Shown one piece after another: positions 25,311 to 33,045 of a DNA stretch of 40,335 nt (positions are counted from its first letter, which is position 1; every line of letters starts with the position of its first letter). The stretch spans positions 1 to 40,335 of the forward strand of contig QZKO01000044.1 of NCBI GenBank assembly GCA_003599505.1. The letters run 5' to 3'. The translations under genes and the position numbers were made by a program. Source of the DNA: Nitrospiraceae bacterium. Its GTDB lineage: Bacteria; Nitrospirota; Thermodesulfovibrionia; UBA6902. The notes below the pieces were generated by a model, which did no database searches, was not told the DNA's origin, and saw nothing but the letters and a program-made list of their open reading frames with translations.

Positions 25311-27900
25311 TGTTTTCCCCCAGCTTCTTTTTCATCTCGAATAACTTATTGAGGGCCTCGATAGGGGTCATGCTCATTACGTCAAGCCCGAGGAGCTCTT
25401 TCAGCACCGGGTCCGCCTGTGTCGTAAAGAGGTCGAGCTGTCCGGCCTTTGCGGCCCCAGGTACCGGGGCGGAAGTATACGCGATCTTCGGCGTCCCGAT
25501 CTCGTTGAGCTCCGACTTTTCAAGGTTGGACAATATCTCTTTTGCCCTCTCGATTGTTGAAGACGGAAGCCCGGCGAGCCGCGCGACCTGTATGCCGTAA
25601 CTTTTGTCCGCGCCGCCTTCTTCTATCCTCCTGAGGAAAATTATCTCGTCGCCCCACTCTTTCACGGCAACGTTTAAATTTTTTATGCCGTCAAGTATAA
25701 GCGACAGCTCCGTGAGCTCATGGTAATGGGTCGCAAAGAGCGTCCTCGCCTTTAATTCTTTAGATATATACTCCACTACCGCCCATGCGATGCTTATGCC
25801 GTCAAAGGTGCTTGTGCCCCTGCCGACCTCGTCAAGCAGAATAAGGCTCCTGTTTGTAGCGTTGTTCAGGATATTGGCGGTCTCTATCATTTCGACCATG
25901 AAGGTGCTCTGCCCTTTTGTTATCACGTCAGAGGCCCCTATTCTCGTGAATATCCTGTCCACGATGCCGACCCTCGCTTCTTTCGCCGGGACGAAACTCC
26001 CGGTCTGCGCCATCAGGACAATGAGAGCGACCTGTCTCATGTAGGTCGACTTGCCTGCCATATTGGGTCCGGTGATTATCGATATGCTGCTGCTGCCTGA
26101 ATCTATCAAAGTATCATTCGGGATAAATTTGTCCCCTGATGATAATCTTTCAATTACAGGATGCCTGCCTTCGATAATCTGTATTATGTCCCCATCGTCA
26201 ACAAGCGGCCGTTCGTAATTGTTTTTCTTTGCGACAAAAGCGAGGCTGTGAAGGGCGTCAAGCCCGGCAATCGCCGACGCCGTCCCCTGCAGCTTCTCCG
26301 TGTCCGAGGCTATAGTATTTCTTACCTGAAGGAAGATATCGTACTCAAGGTTTTTCAGCCGCTCTTCCGCCCCGAGCACCTTCGCTTCATAATCTTTCAG
26401 CTCAGGGGTTATAAACCGCTCGCCGTTGACAAGTGTCTGCTTCCTGATATAGTCATCCGGGACCTGCGGGAGATTTGCCTTTGTTATTTCTATGTAATAC
26501 CCGAAGACCCTGTTATAACCAACCTTCAGCGACGATATCCCGGTCCTCTCCCTCTCTTTTGCCTGGAGGCCGGCGATAAAATCCCTGCCGCTGCTGCTTA
26601 TACCGCGGAGCTCGTCAATTTCAGGATGGAAACCCTTCCGTATCATGCCGCCTTCTTTGAGGGTGAACGGCGGGTCATCGGCAATGGCATTTTCAATGAG
26701 TGATTTCACTTCTTCAAGCGCGTCAATATTATCCGACAAGTCCTGTATTGTCCTGTTGTCATATTCCAGCAGAACGGCTTTTAACTCCGGCAGTGTTTTC
26801 AGCGAATTTTTCAATGCCAGGAGGTCTCTCGCGTTGGCAGTCCCGCCGCCGATACGCGAGGCCAGGCGCTCGACATCGGTTATGCCCTTCAGACAGGTCT
26901 GGACCTTTGAAAGCCCCTCGGCATCGCCCATTAGCGCGCTTACCGCGTCATGCCTCTCTCCGATCTCTTCAGGGTCGAGCAGCGGATTAAGGAGCCAGCT
27001 CCGGAGGAGTCTTCCTCCCATCGGGGTAAGTGTTTCATCCATTACCCAGAGCAGGCTTCCCTCCACCTCGCCGCTCCGCATGTTCCGGGCAATTTCGAGG
27101 TTCCTGAGGGTCGCGGCGTCAAGCAGCATGCGCGATTCGCGTCTCAGTACGGTTATCTTTTTAAATGAAAGCGCGTCCTTCTGTGTCTCCTCAAGATAAT
27201 TAAGGAGCGCGCCCGCGGCGGAGACCGCGACTATCATGCCTTCACAGCCGTAGCCTTCAAGGGAGGAGACCCTGAAATGCTTTATCAGCTTCCTGTACGC
27301 CTCGATGTAATCGAAATACCAGTCGTCGTAACCTGTGAGATAATAGTCGCCCAGCTTGTCCGTGACGGCGGAGTTGTTTTTGAAGCTGAACGGATGGAGT
27401 ATCTCTTTCGGCTGGAACCTGTTTATCTCGTCTTCAAGGCTGTTGCAAGTTTCATAGATCAGGAACTCCCCTGTCGTAATGTCCGCGACAGCGAGGCCGT
27501 AGATATTTTCCTTCTGGAAAAACCCGAGTATATAATTATTTTCCTTCGGGTTGTCGGGGAGGAAAGTCCCGGGGGTGACCACCTTCACGACTTCCCTTCT
27601 TACTATGCCCTTTGCCTCTTTCGGGTCCTCCACCTGCTCGCAGACCGCCACTTTGTAACCTGCCTTCACGAGTTTCGCGATATACGTCTCGGAAGTGAAA
27701 TGGGGAACGCCGCACATGGGGACCGGGTCTTCTTTACTCCTGTCCCTCGATGTAAGCGTTATCTGGAGGGCCTTTGAGGCGACAACCGCGTCCTGCCCGA
27801 ACATCTCGTAAAAATCCCCGAGGCGGAAAAAGACAATAGCGTCCGGATGGTTCCGCTTGATATCGTGGTACTGCTTCATTAAAGGGGTAAGCTCGGACAT
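25306..27900 (-). CDS. mutS: DNA mismatch repair protein MutS
   Basis: Recognises mispairs and starts repair. The mismatch-reading FYEMFGQDA motif lies near residue 30; the ATPase has GPNMAGKSTYMRQ, Walker B LILLDEVGRGTSTFDG and FATHYHEL. 864 aa from the ATG at 27900 (MSELTPLMKQY). The longer GTG start at 27933 would be translated from the adjacent palindromic repeat, so I reject it. No strong ribosome site is seen at the ATG. mutL is not in the window. Confidence 0.97.
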   Translation of the reverse strand: MSELTPLMKQYHDIKRNHPDAIVFFRLGDFYEMFGQDAVVASKALQITLTSRDRSKEDPVPMCGVPHFTSETYIAKLVKAGYKVAVCEQVEDPKEAKGIVRREVVKVVTPGTFLPDNPKENNYILGFFQKENIYGLAVADITTGEFLIYETCNSLEDEINRFQPKEILHPFSFKNNSAVTDKLGDYYLTGYDDWYFDYIEAYRKLIKHFRVSSLEGYGCEGMIVAVSAAGALLNYLEETQKDALSFKKITVLRRESRMLLDAATLRNLEIARNMRSGEVEGSLLWVMDETLTPMGGRLLRSWLLNPLLDPEEIGERHDAVSALMGDAEGLSKVQTCLKGITDVERLASRIGGGTANARDLLALKNSLKTLPELKAVLLEYDNRTIQDLSDNIDALEEVKSLIENAIADDPPFTLKEGGMIRKGFHPEIDELRGISSSGRDFIAGLQAKERERTGISSLKVGYNRVFGYYIEITKANLPQVPDDYIRKQTLVNGERFITPELKDYEAKVLGAEERLKNLEYDIFLQVRNTIASDTEKLQGTASAIAGLDALHSLAFVAKKNNYERPLVDDGDIIQIIEGRHPVIERLSSGDKFIPNDTLIDSGSSSISIITGPNMAGKSTYMRQVALIVLMAQTGSFVPAKEARVGIVDRIFTRIGASDVITKGQSTFMVEMIETANILNNATNRSLILLDEVGRGTSTFDGISIAWAVVEYISKELKARTLFATHYHELTELSLILDGIKNLNVAVKEWGDEIIFLRRIEEGGADKSYGIQVARLAGLPSSTIERAKEILSNLEKSELNEIGTPKIAYTSAPVPGAAKAGQLDLFTTQADPVLKELLGLDVMSMTPIEALNKLFEMKKKLGENM

Positions 27901-27909
27901 AAGATTTAA

Positions 27910-27940
27910 TGTAGGGGCGAGGCGCCGCCTCACCCCTACA
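27910..27940. repeat. 31-nt palindrome upstream of mutS
   Basis: TGTAGGGGCGAGGCG, a one-base centre, then its complement with a single mismatch. It shares the outer TGTAGGGGCGA with the copy at 25280-25310 but has a different inner part. It begins 10 bp upstream of the mutS start codon and would form a strong hairpin in the leader. The remaining gap to 28064 holds an imperfect hairpin (28005-28030) and no gene. Confidence 0.85.
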
Positions 27941-28064
27941 ACGGGAATTAAAAACTATAACATAACGGAGAAATGATAGAAAAGAGGGAATGATAATATG
28001 CTCACAGCTATAAGCCAACGGTTATCAGCTTTTAATGATATGCAACTTATCCCTTGCCGGTTAA

Positions 28065-29528
28065 CTAAAAAACAATCTGGCCCCTGATTTCACCTCCGGG
28101 ATTGGTAGCTGTGTGTATATTAAAATAGAGCTGGTTGGTGATCAGGGCATCGAACTGGGCCTGCGTCAGGACCGTGCCCGCCGGAATCAACCACACGCCT
28201 TGCGTCACGCCCGCCCCGCCGGTAAGGAATATTTCGATACCACCGTTTACGCCGGCCGGGCCGAGGTGAATGTGCGCGGCTATAGCGTTGCTTGTGAGAC
28301 CTGAAAAACTCACGCTTCCACTGACGGCCCTTGTGACGAGATTCACGGTCAGATTCCCCGTGCCGCTTCCTGCAGTCGCTACCGGCGGAACTTCCTGCGT
28401 CCCGCTCAGCGGCACACTGGTAGTAAAGCCGCTGCCGTAAATGAGCTGCCCTCTTATTTCACCTGCGGGATTATTCACCGTATGCACGTTGAAATACAAC
28501 TGGTTGCTGATCAGGGCATCGAACTGGACCTGCGTCAGTATCGTGCCTGCCGGCACCAGCCACACGCCTTGCGTCACGCCCGCCCCGTCGATAAGCCCTA
28601 CTTGAACAGGCCCGTTTATACCTGCGGGCGCCAGATGAATATGCGCAAAAGTGGCATTGCTTGTGAGACCTGAAAAGCTTACACTTCCGCTGATAGCTCT
28701 TGTTACGAGGTCCACATTAAGCGCTCCGGCGCCGCTTCCCGTCGTCTGGACAGGGGGCACTTCCTGCGCGCCTGTCAGGTTTGTCAGCAGGGTAACCAGA
28801 TTCCCCTGGGCCTGGACCTGGATAAAATCGAGGGCCTGCGCCTCTGTGCCGTCATGACATACAGAACATGCGGGGCCGATCCCTCCGGCAAAATTAACGC
28901 CGTGACATGTAGTGCAACTGTCTCTGAAAACGCTCCCATAACTTCCATGGAAGTGGACCGGGTCGCCTGTCCCGTCGTGCCATGCCTCTCCCGGATGGCC
29001 GACGTTGCCGCCGGGACCGTCATGACATGAGAAGCAGCTTATCCGCGATATTCCCCCGTCAAGGTCCGCGCCGTGACAGGAGATACAGGAGCTCGTATCA
29101 AATGATGCCGAAACAGGCTGTCCGCCGGCGGCGAGGACTGCGATATAATCGGATATTTCCTGAATGTCGGCCTGACTCAGATCGCTCTGTCCTCTCATCA
29201 GAGGGACCGAACTAATAGCGGACGTAATCAAAGCCGGTGTTTCCGACAAAATAGAAGTCCCGATCCTGCCGGTTGCGTCACTGTCGTGACAGATGGCGCA
29301 CCGGCTTGAAAAAAGGACCGCGCCCCTCGAATCTGATTGAATGCGTTTGACACTGAAAGCATGAAAATTATCCCTGCCGATTGAAAGAGGGTTCGACCAT
29401 CCGTCCCGATGGCGTCCCGAAGCGGAATCAAAATTTGCGTCAGGGTTCTCTTTGCCGCAGGCGGCCATTGCCGCCGCGAAGAATATAGAAAACAGGAACA
29501 GATATCCGAATGTCCTTATCTGTGACAT
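28065..29528 (-). CDS. pentaheme c-type cytochrome lipoprotein with two CHRD domains
   Basis: 487 aa from the ATG at 29528. Signal peptide with lipobox AMAAC (lipid Cys24), so anchored in the outer membrane. Five CxxCH heme sites start at C77, C148, C165, C205 and C221; the first sits in a monoheme-like cytochrome domain (residues 65-135), the others in a compact tetraheme stretch. Two tandem CHRD domains follow (about 245-365 and 370-487), about three quarters identical to each other, with AHIHLAPAGINGP and NPAGEIRGQ motifs. It overlaps the pentaheme gene upstream by 13 bp. Probably the exposed electron-transfer subunit of the cluster; the CHRD role is unknown. Confidence 0.88.
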   Translation of the reverse strand: MSQIRTFGYLFLFSIFFAAAMAACGKENPDANFDSASGRHRDGWSNPLSIGRDNFHAFSVKRIQSDSRGAVLFSSRCAICHDSDATGRIGTSILSETPALITSAISSVPLMRGQSDLSQADIQEISDYIAVLAAGGQPVSASFDTSSCISCHGADLDGGISRISCFSCHDGPGGNVGHPGEAWHDGTGDPVHFHGSYGSVFRDSCTTCHGVNFAGGIGPACSVCHDGTEAQALDFIQVQAQGNLVTLLTNLTGAQEVPPVQTTGSGAGALNVDLVTRAISGSVSFSGLTSNATFAHIHLAPAGINGPVQVGLIDGAGVTQGVWLVPAGTILTQVQFDALISNQLYFNVHTVNNPAGEIRGQLIYGSGFTTSVPLSGTQEVPPVATAGSGTGNLTVNLVTRAVSGSVSFSGLTSNAIAAHIHLGPAGVNGGIEIFLTGGAGVTQGVWLIPAGTVLTQAQFDALITNQLYFNIHTATNPGGEIRGQIVF

Positions 29529-29956
29529 GCCCTGCACCTTTCATTATTCTTCCGTCCGTGGCACTTGAAGCACAAAGCCGGGTTTATCCTGCCGTCTATC
29601 ATGTGCTGGTTGAGATAGTCGCCGCGGTGGGGCAGAAAGCGTTCCGGCGCATCCTTATATTTGTCGCTCGGCTTGATCTCTTCCTTGTTCGCGTGGCAGT
29701 CGCTGCAGAACGATTCCCTGTGACAGAGATAGCAGGCCTGCTGTCGCTGGGCCGCAAATATCCTGTGCGTAGCGCTGAAATCCGCGGTATGTTCCATGGC
29801 CGCGTACTCATCAGTATGACACTGGCTGCAAGCGGGTTTTTCGACAGCGACAGGATGTACTTTTCCCATGCTCCTGCCGCCCGCGCAATTATAAACAACC
29901 GTTGAGACGGCCGTTACCAGTAAAACCGTCAGCGCTCTGATAAAGTATCTCTTCAT
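29516..29956 (-). CDS. small pentaheme c-type cytochrome
   Basis: 146 aa with five CxxCH motifs at C43, C75, C84, C129 and C141, plus extra His residues (H56, H64, H110, H118) able to be distal ligands. The N-terminus is a signal peptide; VVYNC could be a lipobox but Asn before the Cys is unusual, so it may be soluble in the periplasm. Its ATG is one base after the barrel gene stop. Likely the periplasmic electron donor to the outer-membrane complex. I do not recognise a named family. Confidence 0.88.
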   Translation of the reverse strand: MKRYFIRALTVLLVTAVSTVVYNCAGGRSMGKVHPVAVEKPACSQCHTDEYAAMEHTADFSATHRIFAAQRQQACYLCHRESFCSDCHANKEEIKPSDKYKDAPERFLPHRGDYLNQHMIDGRINPALCFKCHGRKNNERCRACHR

Positions 29957-29957
29957 A

Positions 29958-31205
29958 TTACACCCCCGTCTTCCGGTCTCCGAACCGGTAAAGGAGTTTA
30001 AGGAACAGCTTCAGCTCATCGTCAAAAAAAGGGTTGCGGCCGTACTCCAGGTCCGCCGCAACCCTCACGTTTTCTGAGAGATCGTAGCCGGCGGCAACCA
30101 CAGCGGCATAGGCGTTTTTCACGTCATTTATCTTTTTGTCGTACGAAACATCAAAAAGATCGACAGTAACGCCGGTCTTCCCGAAACTCTTGTATCCGTA
30201 GGCCCTGTACTCGGTATACTTCTTATCGTCCGCTTCGCCGCTCATACGGTAAACCGAGAGGCCCGCGCCCCCGGAACCCGCAACAGACCACGCAAGCCGC
30301 CCTCCGTAATAATCCGCGTTTCCCGCGATATCGTAATTGAAATTTTTATACCGGGCCGCGATCAGAAGATTATCGTCGACAGAGTATGAAGCCTCCCCTC
30401 CGAGCGCTATAACCTCGTCGTTAAGGTCGATGGTGTCCTGAAAAACAAACGCGTTCGTCGTGGGTGAAGTGAAGTACCGCCTGTAATCCGCCCAATAGAT
30501 CTCCGGCGTGATCCTGAATTTTTCAAAGGGACCGAGCGCGACAAAGTATGAATGCTCCATCATGCCGGACTCGCGGATATTATAGGACGACCTGCCGAGT
30601 ATATTTATTTTTTCCACCGGAAAAAGCGATATGTCGAGGCCTCCCTCTTCCCTGAAATCATCATTTTCATTTCTCTCCTTCAGGTACGACAGGCCGGCGC
30701 GATAAAGCCCCCCCGTCTCATGGGTAAGCCTGGCTCCATAAACAAGATCACCATCCCGCCTGTCAAAGTCCGTCTCTACAGGGACTCCCCCGAACGCGGC
30801 TACCCCGAATCCGCCCTTCAGGTCGGTCCGTTTGTAAACCCCGTCAATCTGCTCAAGGGCCACGCCCTCGGACACAAACAGCCTGCCGAGGTTCACTACG
30901 TCATTGTCTGTTTTTCGCCTGAAGCTGAGATACGCGTATTGCAGATCGCTGTTGAGCTTCTTTGAGAAGCCTTCTTCTTCATTGCCTTTGTAGCGCGCCC
31001 AACCGCCGAAATGGAAAGAGACTTCTTCTCTTCCGGGGTCCTCCGCAATAAATTCGAGATACTCGAATACCGGCGAGATGGTTTTCGAATTTACCGTCTC
31101 TTCTGACCGGAAGTAGGTTTTTGACTCCCCGTCCAGGGTCAGGGCAGGAGATCGGGCCGGAAGGATAAGCAATACAATAACTGCCGCTAATAGCAAAACT
31201 TTCAT
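29958..31205 (-). CDS. outer-membrane beta-barrel protein, possible cytochrome porin
   Basis: 415 aa with a clear signal peptide (cleavage near PARSPA). The mature part is a series of alternating amphipathic strands with aromatic girdles and ends in LKLFLKLLYRFGD, a typical barrel region. About 16-20 strands are plausible from length. It is the first gene of a tight unit with two multiheme cytochromes, which is how porin-cytochrome electron conduits (Pcc, MtrB/MtrA/MtrC, Ext clusters) are built. It shows no CxxC near the N-terminus as MtrB has. A plain porin is the alternative. Confidence 0.78.
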   Translation of the reverse strand: MKVLLLAAVIVLLILPARSPALTLDGESKTYFRSEETVNSKTISPVFEYLEFIAEDPGREEVSFHFGGWARYKGNEEEGFSKKLNSDLQYAYLSFRRKTDNDVVNLGRLFVSEGVALEQIDGVYKRTDLKGGFGVAAFGGVPVETDFDRRDGDLVYGARLTHETGGLYRAGLSYLKERNENDDFREEGGLDISLFPVEKINILGRSSYNIRESGMMEHSYFVALGPFEKFRITPEIYWADYRRYFTSPTTNAFVFQDTIDLNDEVIALGGEASYSVDDNLLIAARYKNFNYDIAGNADYYGGRLAWSVAGSGGAGLSVYRMSGEADDKKYTEYRAYGYKSFGKTGVTVDLFDVSYDKKINDVKNAYAAVVAAGYDLSENVRVAADLEYGRNPFFDDELKLFLKLLYRFGDRKTGV

Positions 31206-31276
31206 TTTTCTTTTTGGTCTTTTCCGCGTCCGTCCTTTTTATTCTGCTGGCGGACAGCGATGCGTTTTAAAAAAAC

Positions 31277-31302
31277 ATTATCACAAATCCCTGACTTGTC
31301 AA
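31277..31302 (-). promoter_or_regulatory. promoter of the barrel-cytochrome operon
   Basis: Minus-strand TTGACA (31297-31302), a perfect -35, with TAATGT at 16 bp (31275-31280) or GATAAT at 14 bp (31277-31282), the latter preceded by TGT. The exact -10 is uncertain. About 75 bp upstream of the ATG. Confidence 0.5.
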
Positions 31303-31352
31303 GTAGGTCCCTGGGGTTCAAACCAGATGATTAAGCTGTAACCAGGCAAAAT

Positions 31353-31384
31353 AAAAAAGGGGGAGCGTGGGCTCCCCCTTTTTT
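31353..31384. terminator. strong rho-independent terminator
   Basis: A 14-bp perfect stem (AAAAAAGGGGGAGC / GCTCCCCCTTTTTT) with loop GTGG and T-runs in both directions. It follows the PilZ gene on the minus strand by 26 bp and separates it from the barrel operon. Confidence 0.9.
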
Positions 31385-31410
31385 ATTTTGGATAAAAGGC
31401 GATAATTTGA

Positions 31411-31731
31411 CTAATGAAGCGTCCTTACAAATTCTTTATATTCCGCCGGAGGGTCTATAATCTCCAGACCGACATTGCTTGCCGGGTCTTCCGGAGAGTT
31501 GTCAACCGCCCATTTTACATTACAGTTAAGATTTATTATTTTCCCGCTGTTAAGCTCAAGCTCCAGATCGACTTCCGATCCGGGTATATACTCACTATTC
31601 TTAGCAGGCGCGGTAATCATATTGATCCCGGTCTCGGAAAGGTTCTCAATAAAGACCGAACAGTTTTCCGTGCATGAGATACGCTCCGCTTTCAGGTTCA
31701 CGGTTATTCTCGCTTCACGTCTTCTTTCCAT
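31411..31731 (-). CDS. PilZ-domain protein
   Basis: 106 aa, a single PilZ domain, expected to bind cyclic di-GMP. The N-terminal ERRREAR supplies the arginine motif and IENLSETGINM the (D/N)xSxxG motif, followed by beta strands to VGLEIIDPP. It is monocistronic with its own terminator. The target is unknown; other PilZ proteins act on motility or exopolysaccharide. Confidence 0.82.
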   Translation of the reverse strand: MERRREARITVNLKAERISCTENCSVFIENLSETGINMITAPAKNSEYIPGSEVDLELELNSGKIINLNCNVKWAVDNSPEDPASNVGLEIIDPPAEYKEFVRTLH

Positions 31732-31855
31732 ATGACTCCTTTCTTTTTAAACAATTTCAAAAAGATGTGTGAGTATATCAGAACAGGTTTAAAAAAAGGA
31801 ATATTTTTTCCGGTCATACACGGATCCGGAACGCTGGAGCAATCATTCAGCCTTG

Positions 31856-31885
31856 TTGACATGCTCTGCTCTCAATGTCTAAAAT
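31856..31885 (+). promoter_or_regulatory. promoter of the FmdB-like gene
   Basis: TTGACA (31856-31861) and TAAAAT (31880-31885) with 18 bp between, 26 bp upstream of the start codon. Confidence 0.6.
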
Positions 31886-31911
31886 AATTAAAAGTGCCCC
31901 GGAGGATAACG

Positions 31912-32115
31912 ATGCCTATCTATGAATATGTATGCCTGAAATGCAATAACAAATTTTCTCTCCTGCAGAGCTTGTCCCCTGCAGAAAAAAATTCCGAATG
32001 CCCCAGATGCGCCTCAAGAGAAGTAAAAAAAATAGTCTCTTCCTTCTGCTGCTCTTCAGGCAGCAGCGGTCCGCCTTCCCTCCCTTCATCAGGTTTCGGC
32101 GGCGGCGGGGGCTGA
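31912..32115 (+). CDS. FmdB-family zinc-ribbon protein
   Basis: 67 aa. MPIYEYVCLKCNNKFSLL and CPRCAS form the CxxC...CxxC ribbon, then a Cys/Ser stretch and a Gly-rich tail, all typical of the FmdB/CxxC_CXXC_SSSS family of putative regulators. The start at 31912 follows GGAGG; an upstream in-frame ATG adds six residues foreign to the family. Confidence 0.9.
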   Translation: MPIYEYVCLKCNNKFSLLQSLSPAEKNSECPRCASREVKKIVSSFCCSSGSSGPPSLPSSGFGGGGG

Positions 32116-32188
32116 GGGGTATCCCACTGCTGAGCAGTTAGCTCAGCGACAGCGCCCTCTTGTCACGTGTTACTGTTCCTGTTGCGCG

Positions 32189-32980
32189 TCATTGAACGGG
32201 TTTTGTATGGCATCTCCCGCATTCTTTTAATGGAAACGCGACCTTGCCGTGGCATACTCCGCAGTATTCGCCGCTGTAGATATGAATCATTGTATATTTT
32301 GTCGCCCCCCTTTTCACCTGGAAAATATCGGGATGGCAGATCTCGCAGCCGTTCCATGAGACGTGTTTATTATGGGAGAATATCACGTCCGACATCCATG
32401 AACCTTTCGATTCAATGGAAAAGTCGTCTCTTGCTTTCAAAGGAGATCTCTTGATGGATATGCCCTCAAGTGAATCAACGGGCTTGATGAGCCCTTTAGC
32501 CTCTGCCTCTTCCCAGTCTATCCCGCTGCCGAGCCCTTTTTGGGGCAGTTTTTTTGTAAACGTCTTAAAGTCATGCTCCTTCTCAACCTTCATCCTGTAA
32601 GAATGACATCTTCCGCATCTCCTGTCTTCTTCCCCCGCGGTCCTGTCCGCGCACGCGGCAAAAATAATTTTATTATTGAAGACCCTTTTGCCGTCATGAC
32701 ACGCGCCGCAATAAAGGCCCTTCGTATTGAAATCCGCGTTTATTTCCGTCCCTTCCGCCTCCATGGCGAACCCGATATCAACATGGCAAAGCCTGCATGT
32801 AAACATCGCCCTGTGAAGCCAGTGCTCAAACACCACCGGGGCCAGTCCGGCGTCATCGGAATAGTTGTTGATTATCACCTTCCCGTAGTCTTGCGGCGAG
32901 GTCATCTTCCCGGCCGTTGAAATATCAGGGACAATGAATATCAAACAGAGCATTAACAGTAATTTCATAAACAAGCTCAT
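32189..32980 (-). CDS. hexaheme c7-type cytochrome, two triheme modules
   Basis: 263 aa from the ATG at 32980, with a signal peptide ending near DISTAG. Six CxxCH motifs (CRLCH, CGACH, CGRCH, CEICH, CGVCH, CGRCH) fall into two modules of three. Each module opens with a FxHxxH-type His pair (FEHWLH; FSHNKH) and runs C..CH, then a GLYCGACH or GEYCGVCH step, then the third heme, as in the c(7)-type triheme domains. About 80 residues without hemes separate them. A periplasmic electron carrier that could feed the barrel-cytochrome complex. It lies 23 bp upstream of nothing shared: transketolase precedes it on the same strand. Confidence 0.88.
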   Translation of the reverse strand: MSLFMKLLLMLCLIFIVPDISTAGKMTSPQDYGKVIINNYSDDAGLAPVVFEHWLHRAMFTCRLCHVDIGFAMEAEGTEINADFNTKGLYCGACHDGKRVFNNKIIFAACADRTAGEEDRRCGRCHSYRMKVEKEHDFKTFTKKLPQKGLGSGIDWEEAEAKGLIKPVDSLEGISIKRSPLKARDDFSIESKGSWMSDVIFSHNKHVSWNGCEICHPDIFQVKRGATKYTMIHIYSGEYCGVCHGKVAFPLKECGRCHTKPVQ

Positions 32981-33045
32981 TTCCTTATAACAAACCGCTT
33001 TCATTGCTCTGTAGTTTAGCACAGATAAAACCGCGGCGGCTTATA

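Noticed and set aside
27901-27933. Longer MutS N-terminus starting at GTG 27933
   Set aside because: The extra residues are encoded by the palindromic repeat and no ribosome site precedes the GTG; the ATG at 27900 gives the usual family N-terminus.
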